Below, one piece after another: positions 1-6,719 of a stretch of 7,388 nt of DNA (position 1 is the stretch's first letter; each line of letters opens with the position of its first letter). Both the position numbers and the translations under genes were made by a program. Origin of the DNA: Pseudomonadota bacterium (GTDB taxonomy: Bacteria > Bdellovibrionota > Bdellovibrionia > Bdellovibrionales > JAEYZS01). The notes beneath the pieces were generated by a model. That model was not told the origin of the DNA and searched no databases. It saw only the letters and a list, made by a program, of their open reading frames with translations. The DNA lies in contig JAEYZS010000084.1 of the NCBI GenBank assembly GCA_023427925.1, forward strand, positions 1 to 7,388, given 5' to 3'.

Positions 1-343
1 GTACTATCAAGCAGCACTTGATGTGAAACCTGACTCACAAGAAGTAAAAAATAATATTGAGTTGTTGTTCCAAGGAAGTGGTGGTGGAGGGAACGATTCA
101 AACAAAGATCAGCAGTCCGATCAAAAAGATCAAAAGGACAATAACGAAAAGCAAGAGCAGCAACCTCAAGAGCCCCAAAAGAATCCTCAACAAAAGCAAT
201 CGCCCAAGCCTTTTAATAGCAAAGACTTAAGTGAGCAAGATATGAAAAGAATTTTGGATGAGCTTAAAAGACAAGAAGAGCAAATTCGAGCTAAAATGAA
301 CAATCAAAGAAGCAAGGAGACTCCCGTTGAAAAAGATTGGTAA
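1..343 (+). CDS. TPR-containing BatC-like protein (or BatB C-terminus), 3' end only
   Basis: This is the tail of a gene that begins left of the window; the reading frame is open from base 2 (first full codon TAC) and stops with TAA at 341-343, giving about 113 residues. The first residues (YYQAALDVKPDSQEVKNNIE) look like the second helix of a TPR repeat and the linker after it. A low-complexity stretch rich in Gln, Asn, Lys and Asp follows (about bases 80-215). The end is a charged helix (SEQDMKRILDELKRQEEQIR) and the terminus EKDW. In Bat operons the TPR protein just before batD commonly has this plan: TPR, Gln-rich linker, short helix with an LDxLKxxE pattern, and a final KDW. In some proteobacteria that region is fused to the VWA protein BatB, and the fragment cannot tell the two apart. 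A GTG at 23 could be read as a start, but the frame continues upstream with TPR-like sequence, so I treat the gene as truncated by the window. Confidence 0.75.
   Translation, partial: YYQAALDVKPDSQEVKNNIELLFQGSGGGGNDSNKDQQSDQKDQKDNNEKQEQQPQEPQKNPQQKQSPKPFNSKDLSEQDMKRILDELKRQEEQIRAKMNNQRSKETPVEKDW
314..320 (+). promoter_or_regulatory. Ribosome binding site for batD (decides TTG start)
   Basis: AAGGAGA lies six bases before the TTG at 327. It sits inside the last codons of the preceding TPR gene. Its strength and spacing, together with the good signal peptide that begins at this TTG, fix the start; the next in-frame Met is residue 45, which would delete the whole export signal. Confidence 0.8.
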
Positions 344-2219
344 AGTATTCTTATCATTTTTATTCTCTTTTTTGTTTTTACAAAGTGTTGTTGCACAAAA
401 GCAGGATACGGTGACGGCAACAATTAATGGAAGCGCAAGTCCTGAGGCGGAAGTTGTCATGGGACAGGCCTTTTTGTATTCCATCGTCGTATCGAGCTCA
501 GAAAGCGGAGGAGTAGGTGAGCCTCGCTTGCCGGATTTAAGTGCCTTCAGCATTGTCGATCGCGGAACACAAGTAGAATCAAGAAGCGAATTTGTAAACG
601 GTAAATTCAATTTTATCCGTAGGCAGATATTTAATTATCGTTTGGTGCCTCAGTCACCTGGTGAATACATGTTGTCTCCGGCTGAAGTTGTCGTAGGCCA
701 ATCAACTCTGAGGAGCAATTCTATTTCTGTAAAGGTTGTTGCAAGTGCGGGGAATGTGAGACCATCGCAGCCCCAAGCTCCCCAACCAAGTTTTGACGAT
801 GAGGCAGACGCGATGATGGACGAAGCAGACGCCATCTTTAGTCAACTGCTACAGAGAACGATTCCAAAGGCTCAACAGGTTCCTTCCAATATAAATCCAG
901 ATGAAGCTTTTTTTCTTAGAGTGGAAGTGGATAAAACAAAAGTTTATGCGGGCGAACAAATTACGGCGAGTTGGTATTTGTACACGCAAAACAACCTAAC
1001 AAACTTTGAACCCATTCAATATCCGTCTCTGAGAGGTTTCTGGAAGGAAGATATTGAGATTGCAACACGCTTAAATTTTACAAATGTCGTTATTAACGGT
1101 ATGCCATATAAAAAGGCGCTATTAGTTTCGTATGCGCTCTTTCCAATTAAACCGGGTACATCTACGATTGATTCATACAAACTTCGTGCAACGGCCTTAA
1201 TGTCGAGTGCCTTTGGAGTATTTGGTCGTCCGTATACTTTTACAAAAGTAAACCCACCTGTAAAAATCGAAGTCCTTTCTGTTCCAAGCCAGAATCAACC
1301 TTCAGATTTTACTGGAGCCGTAGGAACGTTCAATATTAAGGCTTCTGTAGAGAAAACAACTGTCGCAGCTAATGAACCATTCTCATTAAAGATTCGATTC
1401 GAAGGAAGAGGAAATGCAAAGCAAATTGAATTACCGGCTCTGAATCTTCCAGAAGGGTTTGAGCAATACGATACAAAATCGGATTCTAAGTTTTCTAAAG
1501 ATGGAACAAGCTTTAAAGAGTTTGAGCTGTTATTGATTCCTCGACAAACGGGAAAGCTTGAAATTCCTGCCATAAGTGTCAGTTTCTTTAACCCACAATC
1601 AAAACAGTTTGAGAAGCGATCTACTCAAAGTATTGCACTCAACGTGGTTCAAGGTAAAAACCAAGTTCCATCTGGCGGCCAAGGATTCATGACATCTTCT
1701 GAGAGCAAAACGAAATTAATGTTGCCAAGCTTGATTTACCGAGAATCTGGATTTGCTATGTCTCAAAAAATTTGGAATCAGATTTGGATGGTGCTCACAT
1801 TGATGACAGCATTAAGCCTTTTGGGTCTGTACATTAAAGAAAATCGCGCCGGAGTAAAGAGAATTGTGTTGATCCAGGAGATGAACAAGCGATTAGGAGC
1901 TATTTCTAAACTTCAAGGTGAAAAGAAATTTAGAGAGGCGGGTGTATCTGTCATCAATATGGTGCACTTCGTATTCAGCGAAATGACTCTCGATCAAGAT
2001 ACACATCAAGTAGAGATTCTAATGGATAAATTGCCGCCGAGTGTATTGCGTATTTTAGACGATAAATTTAAAAGCAATCTAAAATACTTTGAAACTTTAG
2101 GGTTTGCGCCGGATGCAATTATTGCTTCACTGGCAGATGATAAAAAATTTAAAGACGAAATAAAGTCTCTCAAGGAATATTTGTCGAAAGCTGTCGAGAC
2201 CTTTGAGAAAAAGGAATAG
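327..2219 (+). CDS. batD: BatD family protein (aerotolerance operon membrane protein)
   Basis: A 630-residue protein of the BatD family (oxygen-tolerance/BatD domain). The biochemical role of the family is not settled; it is encoded with MoxR-type ATPases and the VWA proteins BatA and BatB, and is presumed to work with them at the inner membrane. Visible layout: signal peptide at residues 1-23 (KK, then a Phe/Leu-rich core, then VVA before Gln24); a large beta-rich periplasmic part at about 25-450, including the typical phrase LLLIPRQTGKLEIPAISVSF; an acidic duplicated DEADA segment at 157-169; one transmembrane helix at about 486-503; and a cytoplasmic helical tail of about 125 residues rich in Lys and Glu. 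The start is TTG at 327, overlapping the preceding TPR gene by 17 bp, which suggests translational coupling. The stop TAG is followed after 8 bp by slt. The length fits the family. The family call is firm; any statement of mechanism is inference. Confidence 0.88.
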   Translation: MKKIGKVFLSFLFSFLFLQSVVAQKQDTVTATINGSASPEAEVVMGQAFLYSIVVSSSESGGVGEPRLPDLSAFSIVDRGTQVESRSEFVNGKFNFIRRQIFNYRLVPQSPGEYMLSPAEVVVGQSTLRSNSISVKVVASAGNVRPSQPQAPQPSFDDEADAMMDEADAIFSQLLQRTIPKAQQVPSNINPDEAFFLRVEVDKTKVYAGEQITASWYLYTQNNLTNFEPIQYPSLRGFWKEDIEIATRLNFTNVVINGMPYKKALLVSYALFPIKPGTSTIDSYKLRATALMSSAFGVFGRPYTFTKVNPPVKIEVLSVPSQNQPSDFTGAVGTFNIKASVEKTTVAANEPFSLKIRFEGRGNAKQIELPALNLPEGFEQYDTKSDSKFSKDGTSFKEFELLLIPRQTGKLEIPAISVSFFNPQSKQFEKRSTQSIALNVVQGKNQVPSGGQGFMTSSESKTKLMLPSLIYRESGFAMSQKIWNQIWMVLTLMTALSLLGLYIKENRAGVKRIVLIQEMNKRLGAISKLQGEKKFREAGVSVINMVHFVFSEMTLDQDTHQVEILMDKLPPSVLRILDDKFKSNLKYFETLGFAPDAIIASLADDKKFKDEIKSLKEYLSKAVETFEKKE

Positions 2220-2227
2220 AGGGGAAA

Positions 2228-4507
2228 ATGCTAAATCTACAAAAAAAAGTGGTTTATTCATTTGCAGCGATTACTTTTGTATCGACGAATGTATTTGGAA
2301 GTCTCGTGCCTGTGCAAATGAGTTTTCAACAAGATATTCCAAAAACCCGTTGGATATTTGATAAAAGTGCTAAAGATCTAAAAGCAGCTCATAGAAGCCT
2401 TGCTCAACTTAAAAACTCTCAAATCAATCGTGATTTCAAAGCTTGTCAAACTCAAGGGAAGAGCCTCTATGCTTCTCAAAAAACCGTGAGACCATGGATA
2501 CTGGCAGTACAATTCGATTGTGAGTTAAATCTAGTGAACTCCAAAAAATCGGGAGTGGCGCAACTTCGTTCACTCAATAAAACATTAAAAGGACACCCTG
2601 ATTGGCTTCTCCATGGTCCTTATAGTGATAAACTCAAAAAATCGTACGTCGAAGCACATTTTTTGATATTAGAGTGGGAAATTAAAAACAGACCTCAGCA
2701 GGCATGGGCATCCGTGGGAAATCTTCTCGATTTGCAAGATTGGATGTCAAAGGATCAGCGTGCAAAAGCCTATCAAATGGCAGGTGAGCTCGCATTCTTG
2801 CAACAAAATTTAATTACTGCAAAAGCCTACGTTTTAAAAAGCTTGGCTCAAATTGAAGATCAAAAGCTCCGCGATAAATTGCGTGCAATAGAATCTGCAC
2901 TTTCTCCTAAGAAAGATCCACGAACGACAGAAGAATCAAAAGATGAAACGAAGCAGGCAGTAATTCTCGGAACTGAAGAGCAAAAGATTGTTGAGAGAAT
3001 GACAAACGCATTAAAAACGGGAGATCTTTTTTCTGCAACGAAAGATGGAGTAGAGCTCATCGATAAATTTCCGGGCAGTGTGCAGTCGGACTGGGCTTCA
3101 CAAAGAATCTCAGAGTCTTATGTGAGTATTTCTCAGCAAGACGAAAAACAATTTAAGGTCTTGAGATATGATCTTTTAAGTGAGATGAAAAAAGCTGACT
3201 CCAAAAGACTATTAGACTGGGCTCGTAGAGCTTATCGCTTGGGCCAGTACAAAGATGCAGCCACAATGGCGGAACAAGCTTACTCAAAAGCGAAAAATGA
3301 CATTGCAGCAGTAGAGATTGTAGATCTTTTAGGGAAGTCTTTCTTGCACTCAAGAGAGTATTCCAACGCAAAGAAATACTTCAAAGACGTCTACGAAAAA
3401 TACTCAGGAACAAGAGAGTCCATCGATGCTCACTTTTACATGGGGATGATCTACTTTATTGAAAAGGAGTATTCAAAATCGGTATCACACTTTGAAAAAG
3501 TGATTTCGCAAGACCAATATTCAGACCTAGAGCTGATGGCGAGGTACTGGCTATGGCGAGCGGTTCAAAAGACCGATACTCAACGCGCTCAAGTTGAGGT
3601 ACATCTGCTTATTCAGAAGTTTCCTCTCAGTTACTATGGATTAAGAGCTATTGCTGAGACAAACAAGGGTGAAGTGAGTTTCGAATCATTTAAAAAGAAA
3701 CTTACACAAAAGCAAAGCATATGGCTCAGCCCAAAAGAAAAACAAGCATGGGATCGCTTCCAGACACTTTCGGCAGCAGGTTGGTACGAAGAAGCCAATC
3801 TGGAGCTTAACCAAATCCCACTACCTGAAAATCCTCATGGATTGGCAATGCTTGCCAGACATTATGCAGCGGCATTCAATTATCCAAAGGCGATTTCAAT
3901 GCTTAATAAAGCGTGGGACGAAGATAACTCATTAAGAACCTTTTCGCTGATTCAAGAAGCGTATCCCAAGGAATTTGAGAATCTTGTGAAAGAGCAAGCA
4001 ACTCTTCGCAGGCTTGATCCAAAGCTTGTGATGAGTTTAATTCGTCAAGAAAGTTCATTTAATGTATATGCGGTCTCAACGAGCAACGCATATGGATTGA
4101 TGCAGATGATAGCTCCAACTGCGCGAGAAGTTGCTGCGACATTAAAAATTAAAAATCTCGAAGTTCCTCAATCATTGTTCCAGCCAGCCACCAATATTCG
4201 AATGGGGACGTACTACATTGCCAAAATGATCTCAGACTTTAATAACAATATTCCATTCGGGCTTGCCGCGTATAATGCAGGGCCTACTCGATTAAAAAGA
4301 TGGATGCAGTCGGCTGCATTTTCTCCTCAGGCTTCATCTCTTCCTGAGTATGAAGTGTGGATTGATCTATTGCCGTGGAATGAGACTCGATTTTATGTAA
4401 AAGCAATTTTAAGAAACTATTTAATCTATCAGTTGCTTGAGACTGATAAGGTCCTAGTCAAAGATCCAGTTTGGATTGCCCAGTCTAATAACCAGACAGG
4501 TGGCTAA
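2228..4507 (+). CDS. slt: Slt70-type soluble lytic murein transglycosylase
   Basis: A 759-residue periplasmic lytic transglycosylase, family 1A-like, expected to cleave the MurNAc-GlcNAc bond of peptidoglycan and leave 1,6-anhydro-MurNAc ends. Residues 1-24 form a signal peptide (LQKKVVYSFAAITFVSTNVFG), so the product is probably soluble in the periplasm. Residues about 30-590 are helical, like the superhelical U and L domains of Slt70, with TPR-like helices clearest at about 360-430. A polar linker rich in Lys, Asp and Glu lies at 226-245. The catalytic SLT domain spans about 595-720: catalytic Glu608 in RQESSFN, then AYGLMQM at 621-627 and AAYNAGP at 680-686, all family motifs. It is longer than E. 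coli Slt (645 residues), mostly through its N-terminal part. ATG at 2228 has GAGGGG a few bases upstream. It begins 8 bp after batD, so it is almost surely co-transcribed with the bat genes. Family call firm; the exact subfamily less so. Confidence 0.9.
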   Translation: MLNLQKKVVYSFAAITFVSTNVFGSLVPVQMSFQQDIPKTRWIFDKSAKDLKAAHRSLAQLKNSQINRDFKACQTQGKSLYASQKTVRPWILAVQFDCELNLVNSKKSGVAQLRSLNKTLKGHPDWLLHGPYSDKLKKSYVEAHFLILEWEIKNRPQQAWASVGNLLDLQDWMSKDQRAKAYQMAGELAFLQQNLITAKAYVLKSLAQIEDQKLRDKLRAIESALSPKKDPRTTEESKDETKQAVILGTEEQKIVERMTNALKTGDLFSATKDGVELIDKFPGSVQSDWASQRISESYVSISQQDEKQFKVLRYDLLSEMKKADSKRLLDWARRAYRLGQYKDAATMAEQAYSKAKNDIAAVEIVDLLGKSFLHSREYSNAKKYFKDVYEKYSGTRESIDAHFYMGMIYFIEKEYSKSVSHFEKVISQDQYSDLELMARYWLWRAVQKTDTQRAQVEVHLLIQKFPLSYYGLRAIAETNKGEVSFESFKKKLTQKQSIWLSPKEKQAWDRFQTLSAAGWYEEANLELNQIPLPENPHGLAMLARHYAAAFNYPKAISMLNKAWDEDNSLRTFSLIQEAYPKEFENLVKEQATLRRLDPKLVMSLIRQESSFNVYAVSTSNAYGLMQMIAPTAREVAATLKIKNLEVPQSLFQPATNIRMGTYYIAKMISDFNNNIPFGLAAYNAGPTRLKRWMQSAAFSPQASSLPEYEVWIDLLPWNETRFYVKAILRNYLIYQLLETDKVLVKDPVWIAQSNNQTGG

Positions 4508-4520
4508 AAGTCATTGATTA

Positions 4521-4549
4521 TTGATTGTGGTGAAACCATTTTTTATACT
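4521..4549 (+). promoter_or_regulatory. Sigma70-type promoter for mltD
   Basis: TTGATT (4521-4526) and TATACT (4544-4549) are separated by exactly 17 bp. These match the -35 consensus at 4 of 6 and the -10 consensus at 5 of 6 positions. Transcription would start near 4556 and leave a leader of about 36 bases before the ATG at 4592. The site lies in the only sizeable gap (84 bp) in the plus-strand block, which fits a separate promoter for mltD. No experimental support is available from sequence alone. Confidence 0.6.
4527..4544 (+). terminator. Possible weak terminator after slt
   Basis: A short stem TGGT/ACCA (4528-4531 with 4535-4538, loop GAA, extendable by one G-T pair) is followed by six T residues at 4539-4544. 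It starts 20 bases after the slt stop. The stem is short, so termination would be partial at best. It lies inside the spacer of the predicted mltD promoter, so the T-run may simply be promoter sequence. Confidence 0.25.
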
Positions 4550-4591
4550 AAATTATATAGACGTTTCTAACCCTCGACCAATGGAGATCAG

Positions 4592-6112
4592 ATGAAATTA
4601 TACGCATCGTTATTAAGTGGGTTGCTTGCTGTTTTTGTTCTTTCGGGATGCGCATCATTGAGTGCGCGTTATGAAAAGCGAGATCTTGAACAAGAAGAGA
4701 TCGTTCAAATTCCAGTGGATCCTGATTCAAATGAACTTCCTATTGATGCTGAGAAAAAAGAAGATGTTCTTGAGGCAGATGAAGTTGTAGCAGAAAAAGA
4801 TGGTGACAAAGAAGAAGCTAATGCAATCATTGCGGCTTCTGAACCACAACGTGCTGCTTTGGAAAGTCCAAAAGTCTCTTTAAAAGTTTATCCAGATATT
4901 CCACACCACTATAATCGCCATGTGCAAAAATGGTTGGACTATTTCCAAGGCAGAGGTGCTCCTCATATGCAACGTTACCTTGAGAGATCTGGTCGCTACT
5001 TACCAGCGATGCAAAAGATCTTAAAGGAAAACGGAATGCCTGAGGATCTAGTTTACATTGCACTCATTGAATCTGGATTTGGATTTTCTGCAAGGTCGCA
5101 TGCGGGTGCGGTAGGGTATTGGCAGTTTATCGCTCCAACAGGCAGACGTTATGACCTTGCGATCAATTCTCTCATCGATGAAAGAAAAGATCCTTACAAA
5201 TCGACAATGGCTGCAGTGAAGTATTTTAGAAGCTTATATAATGTTTTCGGCAATTGGTATTTTGCTTTTGCAGCTTATAACGGTGGTGAAAACAGAATGT
5301 TCAGAGTTCTTATGAAGCACGATTCACGTGATTTCTGGGCGATTGCAGAAACTAAAAGAATGCTTCCTAAAGAGACTGTAAACTATATTCCAAAATACCT
5401 AGCAGCTAGAATGATTGCAAAAAACCCAGAGAGATATGGATTTAAAAACCTGGTATATCATGAACCGCTTTCTTATTCAGAGGTGGTTGCAAGCCAAACG
5501 GTAAATCTTAAGACATTGGCAAGCGAACTCGGCGTAGATTATGAAGATATGAGACTTTTGAACCCTCAATACAATACAGAGTTTGCACCTAACTTCAATG
5601 GTCAGTCTCTAGTGTTGAGAGTGCCAAAGAACCTTTCACAAAAGGCGACTGTTGCTCTTTCAAAGAGTTACGTGACAAATGCTAGAGCAATTGCTCAGGT
5701 TCGCTCTAACGAAACTTACAGATACAAAGTCCGACGTGGCGATAATCTTTCATTAATTGCTAAAAGACATGGTACTACGGTTGCAAAACTAAGATCTTTG
5801 AATTCAAGAGTTGACCGTCGCGGGAACTTAAGAGTGGGGCAATATCTCAATGTTCCTGAACGAGCTAGCCAAAAGCAAATTCTAAAGGATTTAAGAAAGG
5901 GCACTAAAGAGCAAAGAACGGCCAATCGAAAGCCTCAAAGCTCAAAGAAAATTAAAAGAAGTAGTAAAAAAGTAGTTATCGTAAGACGAGGAGAGACTCT
6001 GACTTCGATTGCAAGGAAACATAAAGTTTCTCTTTCAAGCATTCTTTCGGCAAATGATTTGAGTAGGAAATCTAAACTTCTTGCAGGAGCTAAGTTGATC
6101 ATTCCTGATTGA
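4592..6112 (+). CDS. mltD: MltD-like membrane-bound lytic transglycosylase with two LysM domains
   Basis: A 506-residue lipoprotein lytic transglycosylase, family 1D-like, that should cleave peptidoglycan glycan strands while held to a membrane. The lipobox LSGC places the lipidated Cys at residue 20; Ala at +2 favours outer-membrane sorting by the usual rule. An acidic linker (about 30-75) follows. The SLT domain is at about 130-245, with catalytic Glu160 in ALIESGF, then AVGYWQFIAPTGRRYDL at 173-189 and AYNGGENR at 228-235. A middle region (about 289-350) contains NPQYN at 324-328, matching the NPGYN region of E. coli MltD. LysM repeats are at about 376-422 (YKVRRGDNLSLIAKRHGTT) and 459-506 (VRRGETLTSIARKHKVS), joined by a strongly basic linker; LysM binds GlcNAc-containing glycan. 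ATG at 4592 has GGAG five bases upstream. It has its own predicted promoter and a strong terminator. Family call firm. Confidence 0.92.
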   Translation: MKLYASLLSGLLAVFVLSGCASLSARYEKRDLEQEEIVQIPVDPDSNELPIDAEKKEDVLEADEVVAEKDGDKEEANAIIAASEPQRAALESPKVSLKVYPDIPHHYNRHVQKWLDYFQGRGAPHMQRYLERSGRYLPAMQKILKENGMPEDLVYIALIESGFGFSARSHAGAVGYWQFIAPTGRRYDLAINSLIDERKDPYKSTMAAVKYFRSLYNVFGNWYFAFAAYNGGENRMFRVLMKHDSRDFWAIAETKRMLPKETVNYIPKYLAARMIAKNPERYGFKNLVYHEPLSYSEVVASQTVNLKTLASELGVDYEDMRLLNPQYNTEFAPNFNGQSLVLRVPKNLSQKATVALSKSYVTNARAIAQVRSNETYRYKVRRGDNLSLIAKRHGTTVAKLRSLNSRVDRRGNLRVGQYLNVPERASQKQILKDLRKGTKEQRTANRKPQSSKKIKRSSKKVVIVRRGETLTSIARKHKVSLSSILSANDLSRKSKLLAGAKLIIPD

Positions 6113-6140
6113 CTATTATAATCTTTCAAAAGACGTAAAG

Positions 6141-6168
6141 AAAAAGGCAGCATGAAGCTGCCTTTTTT
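6141..6168. terminator. Bidirectional intrinsic terminator between convergent genes
   Basis: GGCAGC (6146-6151) pairs with GCTGCC (6157-6162) around the five-base loop ATGAA. Five A residues upstream (6141-6145) pair with T residues downstream (6163-6167), so each strand reads as a GC stem followed by a T-tract. It lies 28 bases after the mltD stop on the plus strand and 44 bases after the stop of the coiled-coil gene on the minus strand, and so serves both. Confidence 0.88.
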
Positions 6169-6212
6169 GTTTTATTTATACAATGAAATGTGTCCTTTAA
6201 AGATAGCCCAGA

Positions 6213-6554
6213 TCAGTGAAAGGTTTTCTTTGCAGCTTCAAACGCTTGAAGTAGTTCTTTCCAAGCTTTTTCAAATCCGATTTTCATTTCATCCTTAGCA
6301 AGGACACCTTTATCTTTTAGCTTTTGCATCTTATTTGCAGCTTCAGAATATTTAATTTCAAGGTCATTCACTCGAGCAGAAGCTTCTGTTTGAAGGTCCG
6401 AGCGTAAGCGAGTCACTTTGGATTTGAACTCATCTAGCTTTTGTGACCATTCGTTCATTTGCGAATCATAATTCTCATAGGAATTCGAAATTGGCGGAGT
6501 CTTCTTCGAAGATTTCTTTTCCTTAGGAGTAGAAGTTTTTGTAACTTGTGACAT
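6213..6554 (-). CDS. Small coiled-coil protein, sll1863-like stress-response family
   Basis: A 113-residue protein with no signal peptide or membrane segment, so probably cytoplasmic. Residues 1-25 are disordered and rich in Lys, Ser, Thr and Pro (TSTPKEKKSSKKTPP). Residues about 28-113 look like one long helix or coiled coil rich in Lys, Glu and Ala, ending in an amphipathic segment, FEKAWKELLQAFEAAKKTFH. From memory this end resembles the W-xx-L-xx-A(F) ending of the small proteins named for Synechocystis sll1863, linked to stress responses; phasin-like proteins have a similar look. No molecular function is established. I chose the ATG at 6554 because a strong Shine-Dalgarno sits just before it; a start at 6584 would place that site inside the gene. 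It is followed by the shared terminator at 6141-6168. The mrp gene lies 152 bp upstream on the same strand. The gene is sound; the family assignment is moderate. Confidence 0.7.
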   Translation of the reverse strand: MSQVTKTSTPKEKKSSKKTPPISNSYENYDSQMNEWSQKLDEFKSKVTRLRSDLQTEASARVNDLEIKYSEAANKMQKLKDKGVLAKDEMKIGFEKAWKELLQAFEAAKKTFH

Positions 6555-6706
6555 AAAATACCTCCCTTTCATCATGCATTTCATATGCCTGATATTAATA
6601 GAATCGGCGGTATTTACTAAAAGAACAATACTAGGTAAGAATTATGGCGATAATCACACATTCGGACCTGCATCATTGTATTCAAATTTACATGAGTGAA
6701 AAAAAT
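6555..6706. other. Intergenic leader between mrp and the coiled-coil gene
   Basis: 152 bp, AT-rich. It holds the ribosome binding site at its left end. I looked for a minus-strand promoter for the coiled-coil gene; hexamers such as TATTAA and TAGTAT occur but none has a good -35 partner at 16-18 bp, so I call no promoter. A dedicated promoter with a weak or alternative -35, or read-through from mrp, are both possible. Confidence 0.4.
6561..6569 (-). promoter_or_regulatory. Strong ribosome binding site for the coiled-coil gene (decides start)
   Basis: Read on the minus strand this is AAAGGGAGG, six bases before the ATG at 6554-6552. It is close to the ideal anti-16S complement and suggests high translation. 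It lies within the coding frame of any longer version starting at 6584, which argues against that start. Confidence 0.8.
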
Positions 6707-6719
6707 TTAAACAAATTTT
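6699..6719 (-). terminator. Weak A/T hairpin at the end of mrp
   Basis: On the minus strand AAAATTT pairs with AAATTTT around the loop GTTT, and the second arm runs on into further T residues (seven T in all, 6705-6699). The hairpin spans the mrp stop codon. It has no G-C pairs, so it is a poor terminator by usual rules and may only reflect AT-rich sequence. Confidence 0.25.

Noticed and set aside
227..610. Minus-strand 127-codon frame over the TPR gene end and batD start
   Set aside because: Antisense to two well-supported genes, with no ribosome binding site or family-like sequence.
4548..4730. Minus-strand frame opposite the mltD promoter and start
   Set aside because: Short antisense frame opposite the lipoprotein signal sequence; no independent support.
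5717..6109. The two LysM segments as a DNA repeat or mobile element
   Set aside because: They are similar at protein level only, a normal tandem domain arrangement in MltD proteins.
5716..6153. Minus-strand frames opposite the LysM repeats of mltD
   Set aside because: Arise from the repeat-rich, Lys/Arg-biased coding strand; one of them overlaps the terminator.
6555..6584. Ten-residue N-terminal extension of the coiled-coil protein (start at 6584)
   Set aside because: It would bury a near-perfect Shine-Dalgarno inside the gene, and the extension has no convincing ribosome binding site of its own.
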